Assembly: GCF_008973485.1 (NCBI RefSeq)
Contig: NZ_CP031223.1
Span: forward strand, 124,001-188,000
DNA from: Psychrobacillus glaciei
GTDB taxonomy: Bacteria; Bacillota; Bacilli; Bacillales_A; Planococcaceae
DNA: 64,000 bases
Direction: 5' to 3'
Within the stretch, counting starts at the first letter, position 1; each line of letters opens with the position of its first letter. Of the stretch, positions 53,037 to 61,835 are shown in pieces. The notes under the pieces were generated by a model. The model searched no databases and was not told where the DNA came from. It was given only the letters and a program-made list of their open reading frames with translations. Made by a program: the position numbers and the translations under genes.

Positions 53037-54710
53037 ATGGATAGTATGACGTTTGTTTTTATGATTTCGGCAGTGGTAGCAGTTATTACTGCTTTATTGG
53101 TCGTACCGTTAACAGCTAAAAGGAAAGGTGCTATGTCTTCCATCGGGGGGCTAGTGATTTTATCGTTTATCGTATTAGCGACTGTATATTATGTGACGAA
53201 TTTGGATCGTAATTGGACGGCTTTATGGCCTTGGCTTGTGCTTGCTACGTTTGCCGGAACAAGTATTTCAAGAGGGAAAGAGCAAAAAGTTAAAGGTGTG
53301 CTATTTTTAGGAAGTTTAGCAGTTGCCGTTTTCATGTTATCTACACCGGTTTGGAATGCAAATGAAAAATATGAAATAGCTAAAATGGATGAGCAAGTGG
53401 AGATTCAACCATTTGATGAAACAAAAACACCTGCAAGTGTACCACCAAAATTTGCGCGAAATAAAATGAAAAAAGCATTTGGGCAAGTACCAAACACAAG
53501 TTATTATGAGCTTGGTAATTTACAAATTCAAAAAGTAAAAGGCGAATACGTATATATTGCTCCGGTAGAGTTTTCAGGATTTTTCAAATGGATAAATGGA
53601 GACGTAACACCTGGTTATTTTACGATGAGTGCAACGGATTCTTCGGATAATCCCAGATTTGTGAAAGCAGAGATGAGTTACACTCCTTCCTCTTTCCTTC
53701 ATAAAAACTTGGAAAGACATATGCGCATGGAGCACCCGACAAAGATTTTTTACGGGAAGCCTCAGTTAGAGATTGATGAGGATGGAAAACCTTATTATAT
53801 TCGTTCTTATGGAAAGTTTATCACTGCACGGAATGGCTTTGATGTGGATGGGATCGTTGTAGTGGATCCTGCTACAGGTCAAACAGATTCTTATAAGTTA
53901 GATAATGTGCCTGCGTTTATTGATGGAGCAGTATCACCAGAAACTGTAAGTTTGCAAAACAGTTATTACGGGAATTATATTCATGGTTTTATTAATAGTA
54001 TTGTTGGGAAAAAGGACGTAAAACTACCTTCAGATGAAGGAACAGAAGCGAATGTTAGTCCGATCTTCGGCGAAGATGGTAAAATGTATTACTTTACCGA
54101 TTTCACAAGTCCAAAAGAAGGCGTCGATTCGATGCTTGGCTACTCCTTAACAGATGGTCGGACTGGTAAAGCGACTTACTACACAGGAAATCTAGAAGAT
54201 TCTTATATGGATTCTCAAGGCGCGCTTCAAATTATTGAAAAGAAATTTATCGAAAAGAAATGGGCAGGAGAAATGCCTGTTCTATACAATTTCTACGGAG
54301 AAGCTAGCTGGTTAACACCGGTACTGGATTCGAATGGGTTCTTACAAAACTATTTCATCGTATCTGCTGCAAATCCGGAAATTTCAGTATACGGTAATTC
54401 ACCAAACGAGGCATTGAAACTGTATAAAACGGCGCTTCAACGAGGCGGAAGCTCGGTTGATGGAAGCTCCAATGCGGAAGAAAAAACGGTAGCCGGAACT
54501 GTTTTACGGGTATTCAAGGATCGTGTTGGTGACTTCACTCAAATATCTTTCTTGTTGAACAACAATCAAAGCTATATTGTATCTTCTGAAGTAGCCCCAC
54601 TTGCAGTTTATATGCAAGAAGGAGATAGCGTACAAGTGAAATTCCTAAATACGGGAGAGCTATTCCTACCAGTTAAAGAGGTGAAGATACAAGGGATTGA
54701 GAATAAATAA
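53037..54710 (+). CDS. Uncharacterised membrane-anchored protein (557 aa)
   Basis: Three or four hydrophobic segments in the first ~110 residues (about 4-24, 31-52, 59-76, 80-100), then ~450 residues that are probably extracytoplasmic, rich in beta-type sequence with repeated DxDGKxYY-like turns (IDEDGKPYYIRSYG, GEDGKMYYFTDF, LDSNGFLQNYF). The C-terminus (AGTVLRVFKDRV onward) resembles a small beta-barrel. Start 53037 has AGAGGA 6 bases upstream; ATG 53046 is possible. I do not recognise a characterised family. Monocistronic, terminator downstream. Confidence 0.75.
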   Translation: MDSMTFVFMISAVVAVITALLVVPLTAKRKGAMSSIGGLVILSFIVLATVYYVTNLDRNWTALWPWLVLATFAGTSISRGKEQKVKGVLFLGSLAVAVFMLSTPVWNANEKYEIAKMDEQVEIQPFDETKTPASVPPKFARNKMKKAFGQVPNTSYYELGNLQIQKVKGEYVYIAPVEFSGFFKWINGDVTPGYFTMSATDSSDNPRFVKAEMSYTPSSFLHKNLERHMRMEHPTKIFYGKPQLEIDEDGKPYYIRSYGKFITARNGFDVDGIVVVDPATGQTDSYKLDNVPAFIDGAVSPETVSLQNSYYGNYIHGFINSIVGKKDVKLPSDEGTEANVSPIFGEDGKMYYFTDFTSPKEGVDSMLGYSLTDGRTGKATYYTGNLEDSYMDSQGALQIIEKKFIEKKWAGEMPVLYNFYGEASWLTPVLDSNGFLQNYFIVSAANPEISVYGNSPNEALKLYKTALQRGGSSVDGSSNAEEKTVAGTVLRVFKDRVGDFTQISFLLNNNQSYIVSSEVAPLAVYMQEGDSVQVKFLNTGELFLPVKEVKIQGIENK

Positions 54711-54734
54711 AAAAAACGAGTGTAAACAGTCTCG

Positions 54735-54766
54735 AGCTATCCTAGTTTTCTAGGATAGCTTTTATT
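54735..54766 (+). terminator. Terminator
   Basis: AGCTATCCTAG / CTAGGATAGCT perfect 11-bp stem, TTTT loop, then TTTATT. Confidence 0.85.
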
Positions 54767-54811
54767 ATAGTATAAACAGAGGTGCGGCATTCAAACAAAA
54801 GGAGTGGTTAC

Positions 54812-55651
54812 GTGAAAGTTCATTACTTAACAATCGGAGAAGTAGCCAAACTAAGTAACTTATCCATTCAAACATTACGCTACTATGATCGTATTGATTT
54901 GTTTAAACCGATAGAAATTGACCCCAAAAATAAGTATAGATATTATCAAAATACCCAATTATATTATTTAGACATTATTAAATCTCTAAAGTATCTTGGT
55001 CTTTCATTGGAAGACGTGAAATCGGTGCTCACGTTGAAACCCGAAGAACTAGTCACTTATCTCGCCGATCAAGAGAATAGAATTGACCAAGAATTCCAAA
55101 GGCTGCTCGAAACGAAAGAAGTGCTACAGCGAAAAAAAGAACAAATTCAAACGTTCGTTTTAGAGTCGAACAAAATGACCGTAAGTATAAAGAAAATGCC
55201 AGTACAAAAAATAGTGAAAATAAAAACCTCGAATATAAGTGTTCATGATATACCGAACAAGGAATACGGACTTATAAGTAAAGTGCTGGAAGATGAGGGA
55301 AGTGTTTTTGATACATTGTACGGGGGAGCATATTGTTTAAGAAGATATAGTTCCATGGATGATATTAATTATGATTATTTATTTACACATACTGTGAAAG
55401 ATAGTAAACCTAATTTGAATTTCGAGGAAGTAGAAATCACTTCATTGCCCGCGGGAAATTACCTAAGTATTACGTTTGCATTAATGGATGATGCATACGA
55501 AGTTTGTTACAACGAATTGATGGATTATTTGGAGCAACATCATATAAATGTAGTGCCAATCGTGTACGATATTTGGATGCCAATAAACTCTACAGCTTCC
55601 AAAGAGGATGAATTTTTAGTAGAGCTCAAAATACAAATTCAAGCTACTTGA
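54812..55651 (+). CDS. MerR-family multidrug regulator (BmrR-like)
   Basis: 279 aa. MerR winged helix at the N-terminus (YLTIGEVAKLSNLSIQTLRY, then YRYYQNTQLYYLDIIKSLKY), dimerisation coiled coil (~85-125), and a C-terminal GyrI-like effector domain of ~155 residues, the BmrR layout. GTG 54812 is 7 bases after AAGGAG; the open frame runs up to 54782 but that start is unsupported. It precedes an MFS drug pump whose promoter has the MerR-type long spacer, so it should activate the pump when it binds a cationic or hydrophobic drug. Confidence 0.88.
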   Translation: MKVHYLTIGEVAKLSNLSIQTLRYYDRIDLFKPIEIDPKNKYRYYQNTQLYYLDIIKSLKYLGLSLEDVKSVLTLKPEELVTYLADQENRIDQEFQRLLETKEVLQRKKEQIQTFVLESNKMTVSIKKMPVQKIVKIKTSNISVHDIPNKEYGLISKVLEDEGSVFDTLYGGAYCLRRYSSMDDINYDYLFTHTVKDSKPNLNFEEVEITSLPAGNYLSITFALMDDAYEVCYNELMDYLEQHHINVVPIVYDIWMPINSTASKEDEFLVELKIQIQAT

Positions 55652-55678
55652 CCCTATAGTTACTATAGGGTTTATTTT
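55648..55678 (+). promoter_or_regulatory. MerR-type operator/promoter of the MFS pump
   Basis: TTGACC at 55648-55653, then a 19-base spacer carrying the perfect dyad ACCCTATA-GTTAC-TATAGGGT (55651-55671), then TATTTT. A 19-base spacer with a dyad is the hallmark of MerR-activated promoters. The -35 box overlaps the stop codon of the regulator gene. Confidence 0.78.
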
Positions 55679-55724
55679 TATAAACAGAAAGACATACTTT
55701 AGCTGAATAATAAGGAGCATGAAA

Positions 55725-56903
55725 ATGGATAGTCAAAAAAGTGGTTTGAACAAAACAATATATTTAGTGCTAGTGAATTTATTTGTTGTATTTTTAGGAA
55801 TAGGATTAGTTATTCCCGTTTTCCCTACATTGATGAGAGAGATGCACCTAGAGGGCTCTTCAGTGGGTTACTTAATGGCAGCTTTTGCGTTCATTCAATT
55901 ATTAGTATCACCTATAGCTGGAAAATGGGTTGACTCGTTTGGACGAAAAAAAATGATTGTTATAGGTATGCTTCTTTTTGGTGTGTCGGAAATGCTTTTT
56001 GCTCTGGGACAAGATGTAAAGATGCTTTATCTATCTCGAATGTTAGGGGGCGTTAGCGCAGCATTCATTATGCCTGCAGTGACAGCCTTTGTGGCAGATA
56101 TTACTTCATTAAGGGAACGACCAAAAGCGATGGGGTATGTTGCAGCTGCTATTAGCACAGGGTTTATCATAGGCCCTGGAATTGGTGGGTTTTTGGCTGA
56201 ACATGGAACAAGATTACCTTTCTTTTTTGCAGCAGTATTAGGTTTTTTAGGATCTATTTTTTCATTAATTATACTGAAAGAGCCAAAAAGACCAGAAAGA
56301 GCAGAGAAGGAACCAGATAAACGAGTAGCAAAATCAGGATTCCGTAAAGTATTGGAACCAATTTATTTAATCCCTATGATTATCATACTTGTATCTAGTT
56401 TTGGATTGGCAGCTTTCGAAACTGTTTATTCTCTTTTCGTCGATCATAAATTTGCATTTACATCAAAAGATATTGCATTAATTATTACAGTTAGCGGAAT
56501 TTTAGGTGTCATTGCTCAAGTTTTATCTTTTGATCGTATTGTAGCAAAAATTGGTGAAATTAGATTGGTCCAAATTTGTATGGGGGTATCGACCATATTC
56601 ATATTTGCTATGATTAAAGTGTCAGCGTACTGGTCGATATTAGTGGTGACATTTGTTATTTTCTTAATGTTTGATATTATACGCCCTGCGTTGACAACGT
56701 ATTTATCTAAAATAGCGGGCAATGAGCAAGGGTTTGTAGGTGGTTTAAACTCCACATTTACGAGTGTAGGAAACATTATAGGTCCTAGTATTGCAGGAGT
56801 CTTGTTTGACGTGAATATCGATTATCCTTACGTCCTAGCAATGTTTGTGCTTGCGCTGAGCTTTCTAATCTCTTTATTTTGGAAAGAACAAAAGATCAAT
56901 TAG
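55725..56903 (+). CDS. MFS drug-efflux transporter (Bmr/NorA-like)
   Basis: 392 aa, 12 membrane segments. Motif A in AGKWVDSFGRKKMIVIG, motif C in segment 5 (IGPGIGGFLAEHG), and the N-terminal FLGIGLVIPVFPTLMREM are typical of DHA1 drug:proton antiporters such as Bmr, Blt and NorA. ATG 55725 lies 7 bases after AAGGAG; ATG 55719 is too close. Regulated by the upstream MerR protein through the 19-base-spacer promoter. Confidence 0.88.
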   Translation: MDSQKSGLNKTIYLVLVNLFVVFLGIGLVIPVFPTLMREMHLEGSSVGYLMAAFAFIQLLVSPIAGKWVDSFGRKKMIVIGMLLFGVSEMLFALGQDVKMLYLSRMLGGVSAAFIMPAVTAFVADITSLRERPKAMGYVAAAISTGFIIGPGIGGFLAEHGTRLPFFFAAVLGFLGSIFSLIILKEPKRPERAEKEPDKRVAKSGFRKVLEPIYLIPMIIILVSSFGLAAFETVYSLFVDHKFAFTSKDIALIITVSGILGVIAQVLSFDRIVAKIGEIRLVQICMGVSTIFIFAMIKVSAYWSILVVTFVIFLMFDIIRPALTTYLSKIAGNEQGFVGGLNSTFTSVGNIIGPSIAGVLFDVNIDYPYVLAMFVLALSFLISLFWKEQKIN

Positions 56904-56917
56904 AGATGAGTGGAAAA

Positions 56918-57649
56918 ATGAAAACTTATATTATTACTGGAACGACGAGTGGAATAGGTTTAGAGCTAGTTAATCAATTATTAGAGGCTGGACATACTGT
57001 TTATGGGATTGCCCGAAAAGAAAATGATATAGACCACCCGCAATATCATCATGTTTTATTGGATTTAACAGAAACATCTAAGCTAGCTGACACGGTGAAG
57101 GAGATTATAAAAGAGGTATCACCAGAAGCAAGTTCTTATACGCTCATTAATAACGCGGGGACGATTGATCCGATAGGGATGGTTGGAGAAATAGATGGCG
57201 AATTAATTGCGAAAAGTATTGCTGTTAATTTGACAGCTCCAATGGTATTAACTGGTGCTTTTATTCATGCATTGGCTGCAATTGATATGCCCAAAAAGGT
57301 TGTGCAAATTTCTTCCGGAGCTGGTCGAAATGCGCTTGATGGCTGGAGCAGCTATTGTGCGGGAAAAGCAGGGCTAGATAGATTTACAGAAGCAGCTCAA
57401 TTAGAAGAGTCTAATAAGCGGAATGGGGTTCGATTAGTATCAATTGCACCAGGGATTATTGATACAAGTATGCAACAGACGATTCGCCAATCGTCCACAA
57501 GTGCATTTCCGTCAGTAGAACGTTTTAAAGAATATAAAGCATCTGGTCAGCTAAGCAATGCAAAAGACGTAGCAAAAAAGTTGATCGGGTTTATCGAAAG
57601 CGAACAATTTTACAAAGTGGACGTTCTAACTGATTTGCGCAATTTATAG
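56918..57649 (+). CDS. SDR oxidoreductase, YueD (benzil reductase)-like
   Basis: 243 aa. TGTTSGIGLELVNQLLEAGH cofactor motif, NNAGTIDPIG, catalytic Ser/Tyr/Lys in QISSGAGRN and SSYCAGKAGLD, and APGIIDTSMQ. TIDPIG and the C-terminal length resemble sepiapterin/benzil reductases (YueD). An Arg after beta-2 (GIARKEND) fits NADPH. ATG 56918 follows a GTGGA; the frame extends into the pump gene. 14 bases after the MFS stop, so it may be in the same transcript and reduce a drug-like carbonyl compound. Confidence 0.78.
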   Translation: MKTYIITGTTSGIGLELVNQLLEAGHTVYGIARKENDIDHPQYHHVLLDLTETSKLADTVKEIIKEVSPEASSYTLINNAGTIDPIGMVGEIDGELIAKSIAVNLTAPMVLTGAFIHALAAIDMPKKVVQISSGAGRNALDGWSSYCAGKAGLDRFTEAAQLEESNKRNGVRLVSIAPGIIDTSMQQTIRQSSTSAFPSVERFKEYKASGQLSNAKDVAKKLIGFIESEQFYKVDVLTDLRNL

Positions 57650-57725
57650 AGGTAGCCATTTTGTCTTTTTGTGAAAATCCGATACAATGGTACGTAGAGT
57701 ATTTGATTGAAATGGAGGACTAATT

Positions 57726-58550
57726 GTGCGTGAAGTAGCAGCTTTACAAAAAGAAGCAATGGACATGCTAAAAAAAACAAGTAGAACATTTTATATCCCA
57801 ATCACTTTTTTAGAACCAAAACTAAAAAAGGCGGTTGCTTCTGCTTATTTATGCATGCGTGCAATAGATGAAATAGAGGATCATGAAGCATTAGGATCGC
57901 AAGAGAAACAACAGTTACTGCTTGCGACTAGTAAAATGCTTTTATCTACCGAATTTGATACAAAAGAATATGCACAACTTGTGGAGCCATTTAAAGAAAT
58001 ACTACCAGAGGTTTCGCTCAGATTGGGAGATTGGCTTGCTATTTGTCCAACAGATTTAGTGGAGAAAGTAAAAGAATCTACGAGTGAAATGGCTGAAGGA
58101 ATGGCCAAGTGGGTAGAGAAAAACTGGCAAGTGAAAACGAAGGAAGATCTCGATGAGTATACCTATTATGTGGCAGGCCTTGTGGGAGTGATGCTTTCTG
58201 ATTTATGGAAGTGGAATGCCGACATTGACACAGACCGTGATCTTGCGATTGCATATGGACGGGGTCTTCAAGCAGTAAACATATTGCGTAATAAAGACGA
58301 AGATAGCGAACGAGGCGTGCAGTTCTTTCCAGAAGGATGGACTCGTGAAGATATGTTCCACTATGCAGAAGGCAATTTAGCTAAAGCAGATGAGTACATC
58401 AAGAGTATCAATCGAAAAAGCATTGTGTTATTTTGCAAGCTGCCACTCGCACTTGCACATAAAACATTAAAAGCATTGAAGAACGGAAAAGAAAAAATGA
58501 CTCGTGCTGAAGTTGAAGCTACTGTGGAAGAAGTACAAGCAGAAGTATAA
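57726..58550 (+). CDS. Squalene/phytoene synthase family protein (YisP-like)
   Basis: 274 aa trans-prenyl-transferase fold. First Asp-rich motif AIDEIEDHE; the second region is GRGLQAVNILRNKDEDSERG with PEGW shortly after. SRTFYIPITFL at the N-terminus is standard. B. subtilis YisP, of similar size, acts as a farnesyl diphosphate phosphatase making farnesol for membrane microdomains; true squalene/dehydrosqualene synthases are also possible. No carotenoid desaturase is adjacent, which favours a YisP-like role. GTG start, GGAGG 7 bases upstream. Confidence 0.8.
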   Translation: MREVAALQKEAMDMLKKTSRTFYIPITFLEPKLKKAVASAYLCMRAIDEIEDHEALGSQEKQQLLLATSKMLLSTEFDTKEYAQLVEPFKEILPEVSLRLGDWLAICPTDLVEKVKESTSEMAEGMAKWVEKNWQVKTKEDLDEYTYYVAGLVGVMLSDLWKWNADIDTDRDLAIAYGRGLQAVNILRNKDEDSERGVQFFPEGWTREDMFHYAEGNLAKADEYIKSINRKSIVLFCKLPLALAHKTLKALKNGKEKMTRAEVEATVEEVQAEV

Positions 58551-58560
58551 AAATATAAAA

Positions 58561-58597
58561 AAACCCAAGATGATATACGTATCTTCTTGGGTTTTTT
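58561..58597 (+). terminator. Terminator of the YisP-like gene
   Basis: AAACCCAAGA / TCTTGGGTTT stem followed by T6. Confidence 0.85.
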
Positions 58598-58639
58598 GTT
58601 TCATTTATCATCTTATGAGAGGTACATAAAGAAAACTAT

Positions 58640-59461
58640 TTAATATAATTCTTTTGGTGTTGGAATTATTTCGTGGTTGCCGTTTTCATCCACACTGAAT
58701 AGAACATGACTTTCTGCATCAGGGTCTTTGAGTTTCATATCAGGACCGGTATTGATCGTTTGAACATAAATGTTATAAACGCCTTTCATAAATACTCCAC
58801 TATTTATAAAATCTTCTACAATATCCATCGCTTTGGGAACGTTATTAGTTTTTTTGTATTGGTCGAATTGATAGATAAAATTAATCACACCTATATAACT
58901 CGCATTGCGAATCGGCTCGCTGCGTTTTAGCATTGGTACAATATCAATCGTGTTGATACTATTATTTTTTGTGAATTTATCTAGCAGTTCCTTCTCTTGC
59001 TGACTATCAATGTTTAACTGTAAATAATAATAGTAATTTTGTTTTGCTACATCCCATTCATTAGGAGAGTTTTTCACTAAACCATATTTTTGAATTAATT
59101 GATTGGAAATCTTAAATACTTCAGGATGTTGCTCGATATAAGCTCCTTTGAACAGTTCTATGTAGATGTCATCACTTTCATTGTCTAAAATTTGTAATGA
59201 ATCTCTTTCAATTTGTAAATATGGATAAGAGATATATGGTTTTTTGATTTCTATTATGGTTTGATGATCAACCCCTTCAAACCAATTGTTATCTGTAGAA
59301 AGTATTGTAAAGTCTTCATTTAAACCGTAATTAGTTGCAAGATATTCTTGAATTGGTTTCTTTAAATCTTTATTCGAGAAGTTTGAGCCCATGTACCACC
59401 AAATAAATAAAATTAGTGCACTAACTATGATTATTTGAATAATCTTTTTTATTTTACTCAC
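58640..59461 (-). CDS. Hypothetical membrane-anchored protein (273 aa)
   Basis: One N-terminal hydrophobic segment (about residues 6-24, IIQIIIVSALILFIWWYMG), then a soluble, probably extracytoplasmic domain rich in Asn, Tyr and acidic residues. No motif I recognise. GTG start without a good ribosome site, so the start is uncertain. Very AT-rich, low-expression codon use, unlike the neighbouring metabolic genes. May belong to the same acquired segment as the Nudix gene and the DUF5412-like pseudogene to its right. Confidence 0.6.
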   Translation of the reverse strand: MSKIKKIIQIIIVSALILFIWWYMGSNFSNKDLKKPIQEYLATNYGLNEDFTILSTDNNWFEGVDHQTIIEIKKPYISYPYLQIERDSLQILDNESDDIYIELFKGAYIEQHPEVFKISNQLIQKYGLVKNSPNEWDVAKQNYYYYLQLNIDSQQEKELLDKFTKNNSINTIDIVPMLKRSEPIRNASYIGVINFIYQFDQYKKTNNVPKAMDIVEDFINSGVFMKGVYNIYVQTINTGPDMKLKDPDAESHVLFSVDENGNHEIIPTPKELY

Positions 59462-59593
59462 CTGTTATTCAACCTTGCTTGTTCTAATTTTTAGTATTTT
59501 TAAGTGTGCTAAATGGTTAATGCCTATAACGGGGTTTTATCTCTCATTAGTCATACCAAATTCACCATATCCTCTTCACCCTAAAGTATAGCA

Positions 59594-59627
59594 GACAATC
59601 ATAGGCCACAAGATTACCAAAAAAAAA
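59594..59627. repeat. Short dispersed repeat GCCACAAGATTA plus A run
   Basis: GACAATCATAGGCCACAAG onward resembles 14478-14510 (GACAAACATCCGCCACAAG, then ATTA and an A run), about 29 of 33 bases. No coding potential. Confidence 0.45.
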
Positions 59628-59690
59628 GAGAGTGAAGTTAGAGATTAATAAATAGCTTTTAACTTAGGAATAATAGTCGTGATTATTCCT

Positions 59691-60170
59691 CTATTTAATA
59701 ACTTGGTTTAGAGTATGTTCTTCTATCAAATCGATATTTCTACGGTTAATAGAATAACTCTTTAAGTAAGAACCAATATTAGCGTACAGTTCAACATTTT
59801 GTAACTCTGATAACGGTAGCCATTCAACTCCAGTTTGATTCGGATCTGGGTTTTTCGGGAGTCTTGGAGTGGTGTGGTTTTTTATTTTGCATTCAAACAT
59901 CATAACTAATGTATGGGTATTCCCGAACTTTTCAAAATTGAGATGTGGTGTATATTCATAAACAAAAGCTAAAGGACCTACTTCTACATCTATACATGCT
60001 TCTTCTTTTGCTTCTCTAATAACTGCTTCAATAATAGATTCATTTGGTTCTGTTCCCCCAGCAGGTAAGTCATAGACGATACCTCTTAACGGGTCATTAT
60101 ATACGGTTAATAATATTTTATAATCTTCAATGATAATTGCACCTGCTCTTACTCTTATATGGAATTTCAT
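59691..60170 (-). CDS. Nudix hydrolase
   Basis: 159 aa. Nudix box GGTEPNESIIEAVIREAKEE, then ACIDV, which keeps the REAKEE catalytic residues but has Cys where the box usually has Gly. AGAIIIEDYKILLT and the C-terminal EWLPLSEL are normal. It would hydrolyse a nucleoside diphosphate derivative; substrate unknown. ATG. A hairpin AGGAATAAT/ATTATTCCT lies just beyond the stop at 59666-59690. Confidence 0.85.
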   Translation of the reverse strand: MKFHIRVRAGAIIIEDYKILLTVYNDPLRGIVYDLPAGGTEPNESIIEAVIREAKEEACIDVEVGPLAFVYEYTPHLNFEKFGNTHTLVMMFECKIKNHTTPRLPKNPDPNQTGVEWLPLSELQNVELYANIGSYLKSYSINRRNIDLIEEHTLNQVIK

Positions 60171-60219
60171 TTAGCTTCACTTCCTGTTTTGATAGATGAC
60201 TCCATTACTTCAAAAAGAG

Positions 60220-60621
60220 TCATTGTTCGGTATTTTTTTTCTTTTTTCTAAAATCATAATTACTATTTATATCCAACTTCTTGCCTTCAAGTAACATATT
60301 ATTCTCATCAATCCATTCCAAGTTAAATTCCTCACCTAGCATTAAGAAAATGTTGTGCTTTTTTTTATTTTTCAAGTCTTATACTTCTCCAATATAAGCA
60401 TAATCAGTATAATAAATGAATCCACCTCTTAAATAGATATTTATTGCTTTTTGGTTATTGGGTGAATACAAGGTATTGATTTTTTCTAATTTAGAAACAT
60501 CAATAGAAGATAACTTTGGATAAAATAAAAAGGAATTACAAACTAACGAGAACATTACAAACTAACGAGAACATTACTACACTAACAGCAGTAAATAAAA
60601 AAATATCTTTCTATTCCTCAT
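60220..60621 (-). pseudogene. DUF5412-like membrane protein, pseudogene
   Basis: Starts well (GGGAGG then ATG, MRNRKIFF) but is broken three times. One T is missing from a T7 run after IFF; 19 bases are tandemly duplicated (unit TACAAACTAACGAGAACAT on the plus strand); and an in-frame TAA follows YIGEV. Restored, it reads FTAVSVVMFSLVCN, FYPKLSSIDVSKLEK, SPNNQKAINIYLRGG, then FNLEWIDENNMLLEGKKLDI, much like DUF5412 proteins. -1 plus 19 restores the frame, but the stretch between contains stops. Confidence 0.65.
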
Positions 60622-61022
60622 ATTATTTCCTCCCATAATTAGCCTTCTTTTGTAAGACGAGATAACCAATTAATTGTTTCAATAGTCGTATAATTATTTC
60701 TCTAGTTCAAAACTTCCTTGTTTGGTTTATTTTTTATTTTAGCGTAAATTAACACGTAAAGTTTATAGCCCATCTTTAGAATAAGAAAACGTATGCTTTT
60801 TACACATGCGTCTCTAGCCGCAAAATTAAGAACCATTGTTTTCAGGGTAAACAAGCCAGCATTCAACTCAAGAAGGCTGCTGTTTGATATTTGGTTTTCA
60901 TTTTTATTCAGTTACGCCGAGCAACAAGGGGAACAGTTTTGCAAAAAATGTTCGCAGTTGTATACTTATGATTGAAGGTGAATATTTCGACTTTCAATAC
61001 TTTCTTTAACAGGAGGAATATC
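60622..61022. other. Long leader/intergenic region before ferritin
   Basis: 400 bases. An open plus-strand frame at 60793-60975 (ending CKKCSQLYTYD) lacks a ribosome site and I do not call it a gene. Base composition of 60790-60960 is somewhat more balanced than the flanks, so it may be another dispersed element. No clear Fur-type palindrome was found. Confidence 0.35.
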
Positions 61023-61532
61023 ATGATGTTATCTGAAAAATTACATGAAGCATTGAATGATCAAATGAACTTTGAATTTTATTCTGCACATGCATATCTT
61101 GCAATAGCCGCATACTGCACAGAAGAGGCGTATGATGGCTTCGCTAATTTCTTTTTGGTACAAGCAGAAGAAGAGCGATTCCATGCAATGAAGTTTTATA
61201 ACTTTCTAAGTGATTTAGGATACAGAGCAACAATAGCGGGTTTCGAACGTCCACATAATGAATTTGCTTCTATCTTAGATGCGTTTGAATCAGCATTAAG
61301 ACATGAAAAAGAAGTAACACATCGCATTTATTACTTATCTGATATCGCATTAGATGAGCGTGAACATGCAACAATGGCATTTTTAAAATGGTTTATCGAC
61401 GAACAAGTAGAAGAAGAATCAACATTTGATACGTTAATTAATAAAATCAAGCGCATCGAAAAAGATTCAAATGCAATCTTTATGCTAGACTCTGAGCTAG
61501 CATCCCGTACATTCACTCCAGACGAAGCTTAA
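61023..61532 (+). CDS. ftn: Ferritin (iron storage)
   Basis: Non-haem ferritin that oxidises and stores iron in a 24-subunit shell. Diiron residues lie in NFEFYSAHAYLAIAAY (first Glu), QAEEERFHAMKFY (Glu and ExxH), and FESALRHEKEVT and DEQVEEESTFD (remaining Glu/Gln). 169 aa, as usual. ATG 61023 is 6 bases after AGGAGG; the open frame upstream has no such support. Monocistronic with a strong terminator. Confidence 0.92.
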   Translation: MMLSEKLHEALNDQMNFEFYSAHAYLAIAAYCTEEAYDGFANFFLVQAEEERFHAMKFYNFLSDLGYRATIAGFERPHNEFASILDAFESALRHEKEVTHRIYYLSDIALDEREHATMAFLKWFIDEQVEEESTFDTLINKIKRIEKDSNAIFMLDSELASRTFTPDEA

Positions 61533-61584
61533 ATTACAATACCTACAATGTTACATAATGATTAAACAAGAGATTAAGTAAAAT

Positions 61585-61626
61585 AAAAAATCCCAAGAAG
61601 AATGTGTTATTCTACTTGGGATTTTT
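61585..61626 (+). terminator. Terminator of ftn
   Basis: AAAAAATCCCAAG / CTTGGGATTTTTT with an inner AGAAT/ATTCT stem. Confidence 0.88.
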
Positions 61627-61720
61627 TGCTTTTGTGTTAAGTTAGCTGTACTTTAGTGGTTATTTTTGTTGATCAACATGTATGAAATAGAAGATAGAAC
61701 TTAGTGATTAGTGAATAAAA

Positions 61721-61774
61721 TGTGTTAACCAAAAATAAAAAAGTGTTTACACAAATAAAATTGCAAGCTATGAT
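61721..61774 (+). promoter_or_regulatory. BirA operator and promoter of bioY
   Basis: TGTTAAC at 61723-61729 and GTTTACA at 61745-61751, 15 bases apart, match the two halves of the Gram-positive BirA box. The right half overlaps the -35 (TTTACA, 61746-61751), which is followed by 17 bases and TATGAT (61769-61774). Biotin-loaded BirA would block this promoter. Confidence 0.75.
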
Positions 61775-61835
61775 AAATCTAATACATAGATGTCGACTTC
61801 TAGTAGAAATTTTTCATAACAACGGAGGAAATAAG

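Noticed and set aside
55652-55680. Terminator after the MerR gene
   Set aside because: The dyad sits in a 19-base promoter spacer and lacks a clean T run, so an operator is the better reading.
60793-60975. 60-codon frame with two Cys near the end (CKKC)
   Set aside because: No ribosome site and no recognisable homology; more likely part of a repeat or leader.
61722-61835. N-terminal extension of BioY
   Set aside because: It would translate the BirA operator and promoter; GGAGGA before ATG 61836 marks the start.
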